A DNA stretch of 6,996 bases from Clostridia bacterium (GTDB lineage Bacteria > Bacillota > Clostridia > Christensenellales > UBA1242). The position numbers and the translations under genes were made by a program. Below the pieces are notes generated by a model that saw nothing but the letters and a program-made list of their open reading frames with translations, made no database searches and was not told where the DNA came from. Location of the stretch: positions 1 to 6,996 of the forward strand of contig CAAGCR010000123.1 of NCBI GenBank assembly GCA_900768425.1. The letters are read 5' to 3'. Below, in pieces: positions 1 through 5,584 of the stretch (the stretch's first letter is position 1; each line of letters begins with the position of its first letter).

Positions 1-440
1 ATTATTATTGATGTTAAACCTGTGCAACCTGAAAATGCACTACTACCTATCCTGGTTACACTATTGGGGATTATTATTGATGTTAAACTTGTGCAATCTT
101 TAAATGCCCAAGCCTCTATTTGGGTCACACTATTGGGGATTGTTATTGATGTCAAACCTGCGCAACCTAAAAATACCCCAAAACTTATCCATGTTTCACT
201 ATTTGGAATATTTATTGCGGTTAATCCTTTACAACCCTTAAATGCATATTCACCTATGCCAGCCACACTATTTGGAATATTTATTGTCGTTAAGCCTATG
301 CAAGAAGCGAATGCATAATTACCTATACTGGTTACTCCATCCGGAATTGTTACTGATGTTAAGTCTACCCAATTATAGAATGTATATTGTTTTATTTCTT
401 TTACTCCTGCTGGGATTACTAGTTCTGTTATTTTAACTTC
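1..440 (-). repeat. Second LRR block: tandem 69-bp repeats inside the surface-protein gene
   Basis: The same 9-base motif (GATGTTAAA and variants on the plus strand) recurs at 10, 79, 148, 217, 286 and 355, exactly 69 bases apart, with a weaker seventh at 424. Each unit encodes one 23-residue LRR_5 repeat. Some neighbouring units are close at DNA level, such as the CCCAATAGTGT-type segments, which gives scope for recombination. The array continues beyond the window. Confidence 0.9.
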
Positions 441-2369
441 ATTGCCGTCAAAATATAACTTCGTATTATTATTGCATAATGGATTACTATATTCATTTTC
501 AAATTCAATATTGCACCATTTCTCCATACCCGAAACATTTACAAATGTTAATGTACAACCATAGAATGCAGAATAACCTATGTTGGTCACACTATCTGGA
601 ATAGTTATTGATGTTAAACTTGAAGTGCCCATGAAAGAAAATGCAAATTGATTAATTGATGTAGTATCTGTGTCAATATTTATACTTGTAACAGTTTTAT
701 CATAACTATATAAAAATACTTTTTCTGTATTATCTACATAATAATAAACTTTATTAATTTCATCTTTGAGTATTCTTGTTGGTGTTTCTATATCTCTATG
801 AACAACTCTTGCGTGGCTCAAAAGACCACTTTCCGGATAAAATTCAGAGTCTGACAACAAGTATACTTCCACTAAAGAATAACAATCCCCAAATGCTTCA
901 TTATCTATACTCGTTACACTTTCCGGAATGATTATAGATGTTAATTTTGAACAACAATAGAATGCTTGCTCACTAATGCTGGTTAAACCATTTGGAATAT
1001 TTACCGAGATTAAATTAGTGCAATATATAAATGCTGCTGGTTCTATGCTTGTTACACTATTGGGGATAGTTACCGTATTCAACGATTCACAATCTGCGAA
1101 TGCACTCATACCTATGCTTGTTACACCATCTGGAATAATTACTGTTCTCAACGATTTACAATTAGCAAATGCAAACATATATATACTTGTTACACTTTCC
1201 GGAATGGTTATTGATGTTAAACTATAGCAACCCCAAAATGTGTTAACATCTATCAATGTAACTCCATATGGAATATTTATTGTTATTAAATTTGTGCAAA
1301 ACTGGAATGCACAATCACCTATGCTTGTAACATTATCTCCAATAACTATTTCGGTTAGAGTTTCGTTACTTTTTGTTTGACTTCCGCCTGCGAATTCTGA
1401 ACCTATTGATGTTATTGGATAATATTTGTTATTTGCCTTGATAAAGTCGGGAATTTCTAAAGTGCTTGGAGTGCCTAAAATTGTTGTTGCTGTTGCTTCT
1501 CCTGCAATTTCGTATTCTACACCATCTTTTATTATGCTCGCCTGTGTAGTTGCGGTGAGTTTATCTCTATTTGATATGTCAAAATAGGCTGATGTTGTCA
1601 TATTGGTTTTAGGAGTTATTGTAAATTTATAGCCATCTGTTTCACCTATTTTAGATATACTATAAGTTTCGTTTGCAACAAGAGAGCCATCTGTTGCCAC
1701 ATTAGCCCCTTCTTGAGTTATAAGGACACCATTTGAGTCTTTAATTTCATATTCTTCTAATGATGCTATTGTATCTTCATCTTTAAATATACTAAACTTC
1801 GCTTGCAAGTTTACAGCACTTACATTTACAGCGTTACTCATAGTTAGTGTTATAGTAATTACACCTTTTGCTTCCGGTTCTAATATTACGGCCGAACCCG
1901 AATCACCTACATTTGGAGTTGCAACGATATTTTCATTACCTGTTGCTACATTTTCTGCAAGTTTGGCTCTAATATTAAATTTTGACCTATTGGTAAATGT
2001 GATTTCTATTGCTATTGGATTTATTGAGTCATCATTGGTCATATCGCAAAAATAGAACTTTTCTAAGTTTAATGCTCCTGTTGATGCCCCTGATTCATTC
2101 TTGCGGATTTTTATTTGACTGAATGTCTTTGCAAACTCTTTGCTCCTTACAACACCAAAATCTGTTTCTTGAGCATTGCTTTGGTTTGCGTTTACTGAAT
2201 CGCCATAGAGTATTGCATCTATGTCAACATCGCAGTCGTGTGCGTTAAAGCCTACTGTGCCACCTACATTTAGGTTTGCATTTTTTGCTGAGTACACACC
2301 TATGGCTATTGCACATACGCATAATACTAGTACTGCTAGGTCGGCTAAAAATGTAAGTTTTTTCTTCAT
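1..2369 (-). CDS. BspA-like leucine-rich-repeat surface protein (3' end outside window)
   Basis: The first 789 codons of a large exported protein lie here, with no stop before the window edge. The ATG at 2369 follows an AGGGGGGG ribosome binding site. Residues 1-28 are MKKK plus a long hydrophobic stretch ending GVYSA, a signal peptide or membrane anchor. Residues about 30-330 carry no LRR; they start with LNVGGTVGFNA and are rich in alternating beta-type patterns, loosely recalling camelysin/TasA-like domains (inference only). From about 337 to 494 come seven LRR_5 repeats of 23 residues with consensus LTSIxIPxxVTSIGxxAFxxCxx. A spacer follows, then one repeat near 585, then an insert with EKWCNIEF and SNPLCNNN that is typical of BspA-family proteins, then seven further repeats to the edge. 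Family members are cell-surface proteins linked to adhesion. The ligand and anchoring mode are unknown because the C-terminus is missing. The family call is firm; the function is inferred. Confidence 0.93.
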   Translation of the reverse strand, partial: MKKKLTFLADLAVLVLCVCAIAIGVYSAKNANLNVGGTVGFNAHDCDVDIDAILYGDSVNANQSNAQETDFGVVRSKEFAKTFSQIKIRKNESGASTGALNLEKFYFCDMTNDDSINPIAIEITFTNRSKFNIRAKLAENVATGNENIVATPNVGDSGSAVILEPEAKGVITITLTMSNAVNVSAVNLQAKFSIFKDEDTIASLEEYEIKDSNGVLITQEGANVATDGSLVANETYSISKIGETDGYKFTITPKTNMTTSAYFDISNRDKLTATTQASIIKDGVEYEIAGEATATTILGTPSTLEIPDFIKANNKYYPITSIGSEFAGGSQTKSNETLTEIVIGDNVTSIGDCAFQFCTNLITINIPYGVTLIDVNTFWGCYSLTSITIPESVTSIYMFAFANCKSLRTVIIPDGVTSIGMSAFADCESLNTVTIPNSVTSIEPAAFIYCTNLISVNIPNGLTSISEQAFYCCSKLTSIIIPESVTSIDNEAFGDCYSLVEVYLLSDSEFYPESGLLSHARVVHRDIETPTRILKDEINKVYYYVDNTEKVFLYSYDKTVTSINIDTDTTSINQFAFSFMGTSSLTSITIPDSVTNIGYSAFYGCTLTFVNVSGMEKWCNIEFENEYSNPLCNNNTKLYFDGNEVKITELVIPAGVKEIKQYTFYNWVDLTSVTIPDGVTSIGNYAFASCIGLTTINIPNSVAGIGEYAFKGCKGLTAINIPNSETWISFGVFLGCAGLTSITIPNSVTQIEAWAFKDCTSLTSIIIPNSVTRIGSSAFSGCTGLTSII
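885..1361 (-). repeat. First LRR block: seven tandem 69-bp repeats
   Basis: Equivalent codons occur at 937, 1006, 1075, 1144, 1213, 1282 and 1351 at a strict 69-base period, encoding residues of about 337-494 of the surface protein. Conserved positions are L-T-x-I, I-P, V-T-S-I, A-F and C. The block is separated from the next one by an unrelated spacer of roughly 80 residues containing VHRDIETPTRIL. Confidence 0.9.
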
Positions 2370-2372
2370 ATT

Positions 2373-2380
2373 CCCCCCCT
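2373..2380 (-). promoter_or_regulatory. Ribosome binding site made of a seven-G run
   Basis: On the minus strand the start codon at 2369 is preceded by A, seven Gs, then AAT. The run can pair with the anti-Shine-Dalgarno sequence partly through G-U pairs. It is unusual because the site is a homopolymer, so slippage would change its length and its distance to the ATG. It fixes the choice of start codon. Confidence 0.7.
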
Positions 2381-2443
2381 AATTATATATCATTAAAGAT
2401 TATGCTTTTTATTTAGTATATCATTAATAATGATGTTTTGCAA

Positions 2444-2452
2444 ATTATAACA
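2444..2452 (-). promoter_or_regulatory. Possible second LRR promoter, extended -10 only
   Basis: TGTTATAAT on the minus strand matches the extended -10 form TGnTATAAT. No good -35 lies 16-18 nt upstream. It would give a leader of about 70 nt and would not depend on the G tract upstream. Confidence 0.3.
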
Positions 2453-2482
2453 TACATACTAATGTTATTTCTCTTTATACCA

Positions 2483-2509
2483 ATTATATACCCCCCCCCG
2501 CATTGTCAA
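2483..2509 (-). promoter_or_regulatory. Promoter of the LRR gene with a nine-G tract in the spacer
   Basis: Minus strand: -35 TTGACA at 2509-2504 and -10 TATAAT at 2488-2483, both perfect consensus. They are separated by 15 nt, of which nine are an unbroken G run at 2499-2491. Transcription would start near 2476, giving a leader of about 107 nt. A 15-nt spacer is short; two more Gs would make the optimal 17. This is the arrangement of phase-variable promoters in which tract length sets expression. Confidence 0.72.
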
Positions 2510-2623
2510 GCGTTTTTCAAAATTTGTTGGAAAAATTTTGGTTTTGTGGTTTTTAAGGATTTGTTAAAAATGCAGGGGAAGCTTTTTTCTTATTTAAAGA
2601 AAATAATTGCAGGGAAAACCTTG

Positions 2624-2649
2624 AAGCATAACACTTCGCTTTTATGCTT
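2624..2649. repeat. Hairpin AAGCATAA / TTATGCTT
   Basis: An 8-bp perfect inverted repeat (2624-2631 with 2642-2649) with a 10-nt loop lies upstream of the LRR promoter, between the two minus-strand genes. No T-run follows on either strand, so it is not a terminator. Its role is unknown; an operator or an extragenic palindrome is possible. Confidence 0.4.
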
Positions 2650-2723
2650 GCGTAAACTAATATATAAAGATTTCCTCTGCGCTCTTTCAAAAGTTTTACA
2701 TATTTATAATTAATTTATAGTCT

Positions 2724-2752
2724 AAAAAAATCACCCTTATAAAGAGTGATTT
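2724..2752 (-). terminator. Rho-independent terminator of the lipoprotein gene
   Basis: Minus strand: AAATCAC (2752-2746) pairs with GTGATTT (2734-2728), extended after one mismatch by three further pairs around a 3-nt loop. A run of seven Ts (2730-2724) forms the 3' side and tail. It lies about 107 nt past the lipoprotein stop codon. A further 8-bp palindrome TGTTGAAA/TTTCAACA at 2803-2820 sits in the 3' untranslated stretch between stop and terminator. Confidence 0.7.
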
Positions 2753-2858
2753 AAACTGAAGACACACAACTTTTAAATTTGGTTGTTTGGCTACAGGCTG
2801 ACTGTTGAAATTTTTCAACAATCTTGAAATAACTTAAAAAATATATGACAATAGGTTT

Positions 2859-3923
2859 TTATCTTAATTTTGTTGGATCAATTTTTGTTTTGTTTGTTGT
2901 TTGGTTATTGTTTGTGGTGTCGGTAATGTCAATTACTGAATCTATTTCTTTTTTCTCTTGTTTTTTTGCTTTTATAAAAGTTATTAACATTATTACTATT
3001 GCACCTAAAACTGCAAAACCATACCATACGGCCTTGTTGGCGGTTGTTGTCCAATATTCAAATTTGATGTTATCACCTGTTACACTAGAATTATTAGAAC
3101 TAATTTGCCAGCCATGCCAGTAATAACCATCTTGATATTTCACTGTTTGTGCATTACTTTTTAATCTTGCGGTTGGAACAACATACCAATATATAAAACT
3201 ACTGCTTTTCCCTTCAAAATCAACACCTAACTTAATTGTATTCCAACGTTCTTGTGCTTGTTGCAATTTATCATCGGTTGGATTTTCGCCTGCTAGCACA
3301 TCAATGATTGTATCCCTAATAACACCAACCATATAATTGCTAAGTGTTAATGTTTCATCACGCATTTTATCAAAAAGCGGGTCTTTGACAACTTTTGTTG
3401 TGGTCGTAAACAAGTGGCGTTCGGTTATTATTTCCTTTTCTTCATTTATAACATCGTTCGCATTTTTAAATTCTTTATAGCAAGTGGAGTCTTTAAAATA
3501 TAATTCATAACGGATATAGGTTATATAATCGTTTGGAGTTGCTGTGCCAGTGCCTAAATCAAAAGTAAAGTTTTGCTCGGTTTTGTTTATAAATGAATTA
3601 CTTGTTGTCACTCCGCCTTTAAGATATTCTTTTTCGGCATTTGTGTAGTTTTCATTTGCATCAATTCTTGCTTTGTAGGCATCTATATAACCTTTTATGG
3701 CAGAATCTAATGCGGTTTTGGCTTTGGCTTTTATGGTTTTGCTTTCTTCTGCGGTTAGTCCAAAATTAATCATTTCTTGTTCGGCATATGGAATTATATA
3801 AAATTCGGTAACTGTTCCATCGGCATTTTGAACAAGGCCAACAGTGCCAACACTATCACAGCCGGCAAATAATAGGCAAACCATAAGCAATAGCACAACT
3901 AATATTTTTTTGTATTTTTTCAT
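2859..3923 (-). CDS. Putative lipoprotein with C-terminal membrane segment, unknown function
   Basis: A 354-residue protein I do not recognise. It begins MKKYKK plus a hydrophobic run and the lipobox-like LFAGC, with Cys22 the probable lipidated residue. Phe at -3 is slightly off the usual L/V/I, with Leu at -4. The extracellular part (about 23-297) is hydrophilic, with a Lys/Glu-rich helical stretch at about 58-104 and a Tyr/Trp-rich region near 245-290 (YWYVVP, DGYYWHGW, FEYWTT). Residues 298-317 form a transmembrane helix followed by KAKKQEKK and a 37-residue polar tail, presumably cytoplasmic. The protein would therefore be attached at both ends of its outer domain. The start has AAAGGAA 12 nt upstream, a somewhat long spacing. 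It lies on the same strand as the LRR gene but is separated from it by a terminator. An envelope role is inferred from topology only. Confidence 0.85.
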   Translation of the reverse strand: MKKYKKILVVLLLMVCLLFAGCDSVGTVGLVQNADGTVTEFYIIPYAEQEMINFGLTAEESKTIKAKAKTALDSAIKGYIDAYKARIDANENYTNAEKEYLKGGVTTSNSFINKTEQNFTFDLGTGTATPNDYITYIRYELYFKDSTCYKEFKNANDVINEEKEIITERHLFTTTTKVVKDPLFDKMRDETLTLSNYMVGVIRDTIIDVLAGENPTDDKLQQAQERWNTIKLGVDFEGKSSSFIYWYVVPTARLKSNAQTVKYQDGYYWHGWQISSNNSSVTGDNIKFEYWTTTANKAVWYGFAVLGAIVIMLITFIKAKKQEKKEIDSVIDITDTTNNNQTTNKTKIDPTKLR

Positions 3924-4533
3924 TGTTTTATTATATTCCTTTTATCTAAATATATTGACATAAATGTAAAATAAAGCATTTTTTGCATTAATTTTTAACA
4001 AAAAACATTAAATTTTAGCATAAAATTGTAAAAAATTGAAATTAATTATTTTATAACGATTCTAAAAATGTTTAAAATATTTTTAGTTATTGTAAATTTT
4101 CGTAAAATATCATCATCAATAAAGCGGTATAATTTTATTTCAAACATAAAACGAAAAATAAATTTTAATATTGAATTAGCAAACCACTACCTGTCACAAA
4201 ATTTACTTTTATTAGTTTATCCATATATTAAAAAAATGTCAAGTTATTAACAACCGACTTAATGTTAAGTTTGTTTATTTTAAATTATATATATATGTTT
4301 GTATATAAATTTTTTAATCGCAATATTTGAATGTTAAAAGATTACCATTATCTTGAGCCAAAATGTTAGTTTTGTGTCGGTTTATATTAGTTAAAGGTAG
4401 TATATTTGATATTTTAGTAATAATGAGTAATAGCGAAAAATTAAAATATTTCATTAAAGTTCTTGTGCCATTTTTCTCAAATTTGTGCCAAATTAAAGAC
4501 ATTTTTATAAAAAAATTATTTTAACAAAACACG
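3924..4533. other. AT-rich stretch without a convincing gene
   Basis: About 600 bases of very AT-rich sequence between the lipoprotein gene and the tRNA terminator. Open frames of about 60 codons at 4068-4250 (plus) and 4314-4502 (minus) have no ribosome binding site and show Lys/Asn/Ile-heavy composition expected of random AT-rich DNA. A small palindrome ACTTAATGTTAAGT lies at 4257-4270, and a TA-repeat run near 4287-4295. Apart from the weak promoter entered separately, nothing else was seen. Confidence 0.6.
4012..4040 (-). promoter_or_regulatory. Weak candidate promoter of the lipoprotein gene
   Basis: Minus strand TGCTAAAAT (the -10 hexamer TAAAAT at 4017-4012) has an extended -10 form, but the hexamer 17 nt upstream (TTCAAT) is poor. 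It would give a leader of about 80 nt. No better sigma-A site was seen between 3924 and 4110. Confidence 0.25.
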
Positions 4534-4560
4534 AAAAAACCCTGATTTTCTCAGGGTTTT
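4534..4560 (-). terminator. Terminator hairpin, stronger on the minus strand
   Basis: AAAACCCTGA (4536-4545) and TCAGGGTTTT (4551-4560) form a 10-bp perfect stem with a 5-nt loop. The minus strand carries six Ts at 4539-4534; the plus strand has only four. It lies directly downstream, in minus orientation, of the 19-nt tRNA 3'-end copy at 4564-4582, so it may be the ancestral terminator of the tRNA. Confidence 0.75.
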
Positions 4561-4563
4561 AAG

Positions 4564-4582
4564 TGGTTGGATTGAGTGGACT
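4564..4582 (-). repeat. Direct copy of the tRNA-Ile 3' end (att-like)
   Basis: TGGTTGGATTGAGTGGACT is identical to 4839-4857, the last 19 nt of tRNA-Ile including CCA, in the same orientation, 275 bases away. The rest of the tRNA is not found next to it. A 3'-end-only copy is the usual trace of site-specific integration at a tRNA gene, or of a decayed duplicate tRNA. Confidence 0.75.
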
Positions 4583-4631
4583 TAATATTAAAAAAAGTTA
4601 TATGAATAACAATACAAAAATTTTTAGTTAT

Positions 4632-4678
4632 ACTTCCCTACCTTATAGCGTGCTTTCGCACGATATAAGAGATGAGGT
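4632..4678. repeat. Strong stem-loop with TTTC tetraloop, T-run on plus strand
   Basis: CTTATA-g-CGTGC (4642-4653) pairs with GCACG-a-TATAAG (4658-4669) around a TTTC loop, 11 pairs with one mismatch. ACTTC (4632-4636) and GAGGT with the G before it (4674-4678) can extend it. CTTTTTATT follows on the plus strand, so it could act as a terminator or as the body of a small RNA. A TATACT at 4629-4634, 17 nt after ATAACA (4606-4611), is a weak plus-strand promoter candidate. Confidence 0.45.
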
Positions 4679-4702
4679 CTTTTTATTGATTGTAGTTCTT
4701 CA

Positions 4703-4727
4703 CCACTCATTCCAGCCATAAGCAAGT
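4703..4727 (+). repeat. Inverted, slightly decayed copy of tRNA-Ile 3' end plus trailer
   Basis: This 25-nt plus-strand segment matches the reverse complement of 4830-4854 at 23 of 25 positions. It covers part of the T arm, the acceptor 3' strand, CCA and nine bases of the tRNA trailer (TAAGCAAGT). Both copies then run into a hairpin with a T-rich tail. No complete tRNA precedes it on the plus strand. It is the left arm of a 152-bp imperfect palindrome whose right arm lies in the functional tRNA. Confidence 0.7.
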
Positions 4728-4756
4728 TTGCTGTCGCAAACTATTTTTTCTTTTTC
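4725..4756 (+). terminator. Plus-strand terminator-like hairpin
   Basis: AGTTTGC (4725-4731) and GCAAACT (4736-4742) form a 7-bp stem with a TGTC loop, followed by ATTTTTTCTTTTT. It directly follows the inverted tRNA 3'-end copy, mirroring the tRNA and terminator arrangement on the other strand. No gene is evident upstream on this strand. Confidence 0.5.
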
Positions 4757-4799
4757 AAAATCTTTCTTATGAAAGTAAACTTTCAACTCTCGTTTTTGT

Positions 4800-4833
4800 A
4801 AAAAGAAAAGTGTTTGACTATCGTCAAACACTT
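4800..4833 (-). terminator. Terminator of tRNA-Ile
   Basis: Minus strand: AAGTGTTTGAC (4833-4823) and GTCAAACACTT (4818-4808) form an 11-bp perfect stem with a GATA loop, followed by TTCTTTTT. It starts 5 nt after the encoded CCA. The plus-strand T-run at 4746-4755 can also pair with 4800-4809, part of the larger palindrome. Confidence 0.85.
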
Positions 4834-4838
4834 GCTTA

Positions 4839-4915
4839 TGGTTGGATTGAGTGGACTCGAACCACCGACCCCCACCTTATCAGGGTGGTGCTCTAACCGG
4901 CTGAGCTACAATCCA
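4839..4915 (-). tRNA. tRNA-Ile (anticodon GAU), CCA encoded
   Basis: A complete 77-nt cloverleaf on the minus strand: acceptor TGGATTG/CAATCCA, D arm GCTC...GAGC with AGCCGGTTA loop, anticodon stem CCACC/GGTGG with loop CTGATAA (anticodon GAT at 4881-4879), T arm GGTGG-TTCGAGT-CCACT, discriminator A and encoded CCA at 4841-4839. The layout matches bacterial tRNA-Ile(GAU), which reads AUC and AUU. The first acceptor pair is T1-A72 rather than the common G1-C72. It stands alone with its own promoters and terminator, not in an rRNA operon. Confidence 0.96.
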
Positions 4916-4954
4916 TCGGTTTTGGTTTTATGACTTTCTTGTCATTTATTTGTA

Positions 4955-5016
4955 AAAAGTTGATTTATTTGTTATTCAGACATTTTAACTTGTCTAGTTA
5001 AGTTCTGTCAACTTTT
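4955..5016 (-). repeat. Stem-loop in the tRNA leader
   Basis: AAAAGTTGA (4955-4963) pairs with TCAACTTTT (5008-5016). Inside, CAGA (4977-4980) pairs with TCTG (5004-5007), enclosing an 8-nt-looped AACTT/AAGTT option that shares one base with TCTG. The fold begins almost at the predicted transcript start and overlaps the proximal promoter. Its function is unknown. Confidence 0.4.
4982..5011 (-). promoter_or_regulatory. Second (proximal) tRNA promoter candidate
   Basis: Minus strand TTGACA (5011-5006), 18-nt spacer, TAAAAT (4987-4982). It lies just downstream of the stronger promoter, within the tRNA leader. Confidence 0.45.
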
Positions 5017-5025
5017 AACCTTGAT

Positions 5026-5054
5026 ATTATACACAAAGTGAATAGTCTTGTCAA
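5026..5054 (-). promoter_or_regulatory. Consensus sigma-A promoter of tRNA-Ile
   Basis: Minus strand: TTGACA at 5054-5049, exactly 17 nt, TATAAT at 5031-5026. Both hexamers are perfect. Transcription would start near 5019, about 104 nt before the tRNA 5' end, which RNase P would have to trim. Confidence 0.88.
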
Positions 5055-5090
5055 TGATTTTTTAAAAATTATTTTGATATATAATGATTA

Positions 5091-5150
5091 GTTAATTTAA
5101 AAGCATATTAAATAGCTTTTTGTTGTTTTTTTGATGCTAATAAAATTAAC
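5091..5150. repeat. Interrupted inverted repeat
   Basis: GTTAATTT (5091-5098) pairs with AAATTAAC (5143-5150), then after a small internal loop AGCAT (5102-5106) pairs with ATGCT (5134-5138). It lies about 60 bases before the cloverleaf element. A smaller stem CACAAA/TTTGTG (5164-5169 with 5173-5178) sits between them. Confidence 0.4.
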
Positions 5151-5208
5151 CAAATATGTTGACCACAAAATATTTGTGTGTTAAAAGTTTGTCTGGTATT
5201 GGTTAGAA

Positions 5209-5293
5209 ACTATTGGAAGTGTTTGATTTTATCAAACGAAATTGTAAGCAATTTCTAAAATTTTGATGAAAGCAAAATTTTACTTCCAATAGT
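5209..5293. repeat. 85-nt four-way cloverleaf element, not a tRNA
   Basis: A perfect 12-bp outer stem, ACTATTGGAAGT (5209-5220) with ACTTCCAATAGT (5282-5293), encloses three abutting hairpins. They are GTTTGAT/ATCAAAC (5221-5237, 3-nt loop), GAAATTG/CAATTTC (5238-5255, TAAG loop) and AAAATTTTG/CAAAATTTT (5257-5281, 7-nt loop). Only base 5256 is unpaired at the junction. It has no tRNA hallmarks such as a TTCGA loop or CCA end. No open reading frame, terminator tail or clear target-site duplication accompanies it. It could be a structured RNA, a cruciform-forming DNA site or a miniature mobile element. Confidence 0.7.
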
Positions 5294-5523
5294 ATATTAA
5301 AAACAGCAATTAACAAAAAATGCAAAAAATACAAATAAATGATGATATTTTCACATTTTTAAGCGTTTTTTAATAAAAAAATAAAATTTCTGGTAATTTT
5401 ATACATTTTATCCATTAAAACAAAGCATTTATTTTGTTGTTGATTTAATCTTTTTGTATAGTGGATTTAAAGTATTGTTTTTGATTTCTCTACTCTGCAT
5501 AATTTGGGAAAAATGGACAAAAT
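5294..5523. other. AT-rich upstream region of nrnA-like gene
   Basis: No gene is seen here. A weaker plus-strand promoter candidate lies at 5434-5462 (TTGTTG, 17-nt spacer, TATAGT), which would start about 115 nt before the gene. Otherwise only low-complexity A/T runs are present. Confidence 0.45.
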
Positions 5524-5552
5524 TTGACATATGATAATATATGTGGTATAGT
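5524..5552 (+). promoter_or_regulatory. Promoter of the nrnA-like gene with overlapping inverted repeat
   Basis: TTGACA at 5524-5529, 17-nt spacer, TATAGT at 5547-5552 preceded by TGG, giving an extended -10. ACATAT (5527-5532) and ATATGT (5539-5544) form a 6-bp inverted repeat with a 6-nt gap between the two hexamers, placed where a repressor operator would be expected. The start would be near 5559, with a leader of about 26 nt. Confidence 0.8.
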
Positions 5553-5584
5553 AGTAGCGTTTTCGTTAATAAAAGGAGAAAATT

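Noticed and set aside
1..440. CRISPR array suggested by regular repeats
   Set aside because: Repeats are contiguous 69-bp coding units without unique spacers and translate as LRR_5 repeats.
22..1227. Plus-strand open frames over the LRR region (for example 22-318 and 976-1227)
   Set aside because: They are antisense to the 69-bp repeats and mirror their period; the minus frame carries the recognisable protein.
2438..2713. Plus-strand 91-codon frame between the two minus genes
   Set aside because: No ribosome binding site; it runs through the poly-G promoter and a hairpin, and its product has no recognisable features.
2845..3123. Plus-strand frame antisense to the lipoprotein
   Set aside because: It overlaps the end of a well-supported gene with a signal sequence and membrane helix on the other strand.
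4068..4502. Short frames at 4068-4250 (plus) and 4314-4502 (minus)
   Set aside because: No ribosome binding sites and composition typical of random AT-rich DNA.
5209..5293. tRNA or tmRNA reading of the cloverleaf
   Set aside because: Twelve-bp closing stem, no TTCGA loop, no CCA end, wrong arm sizes.
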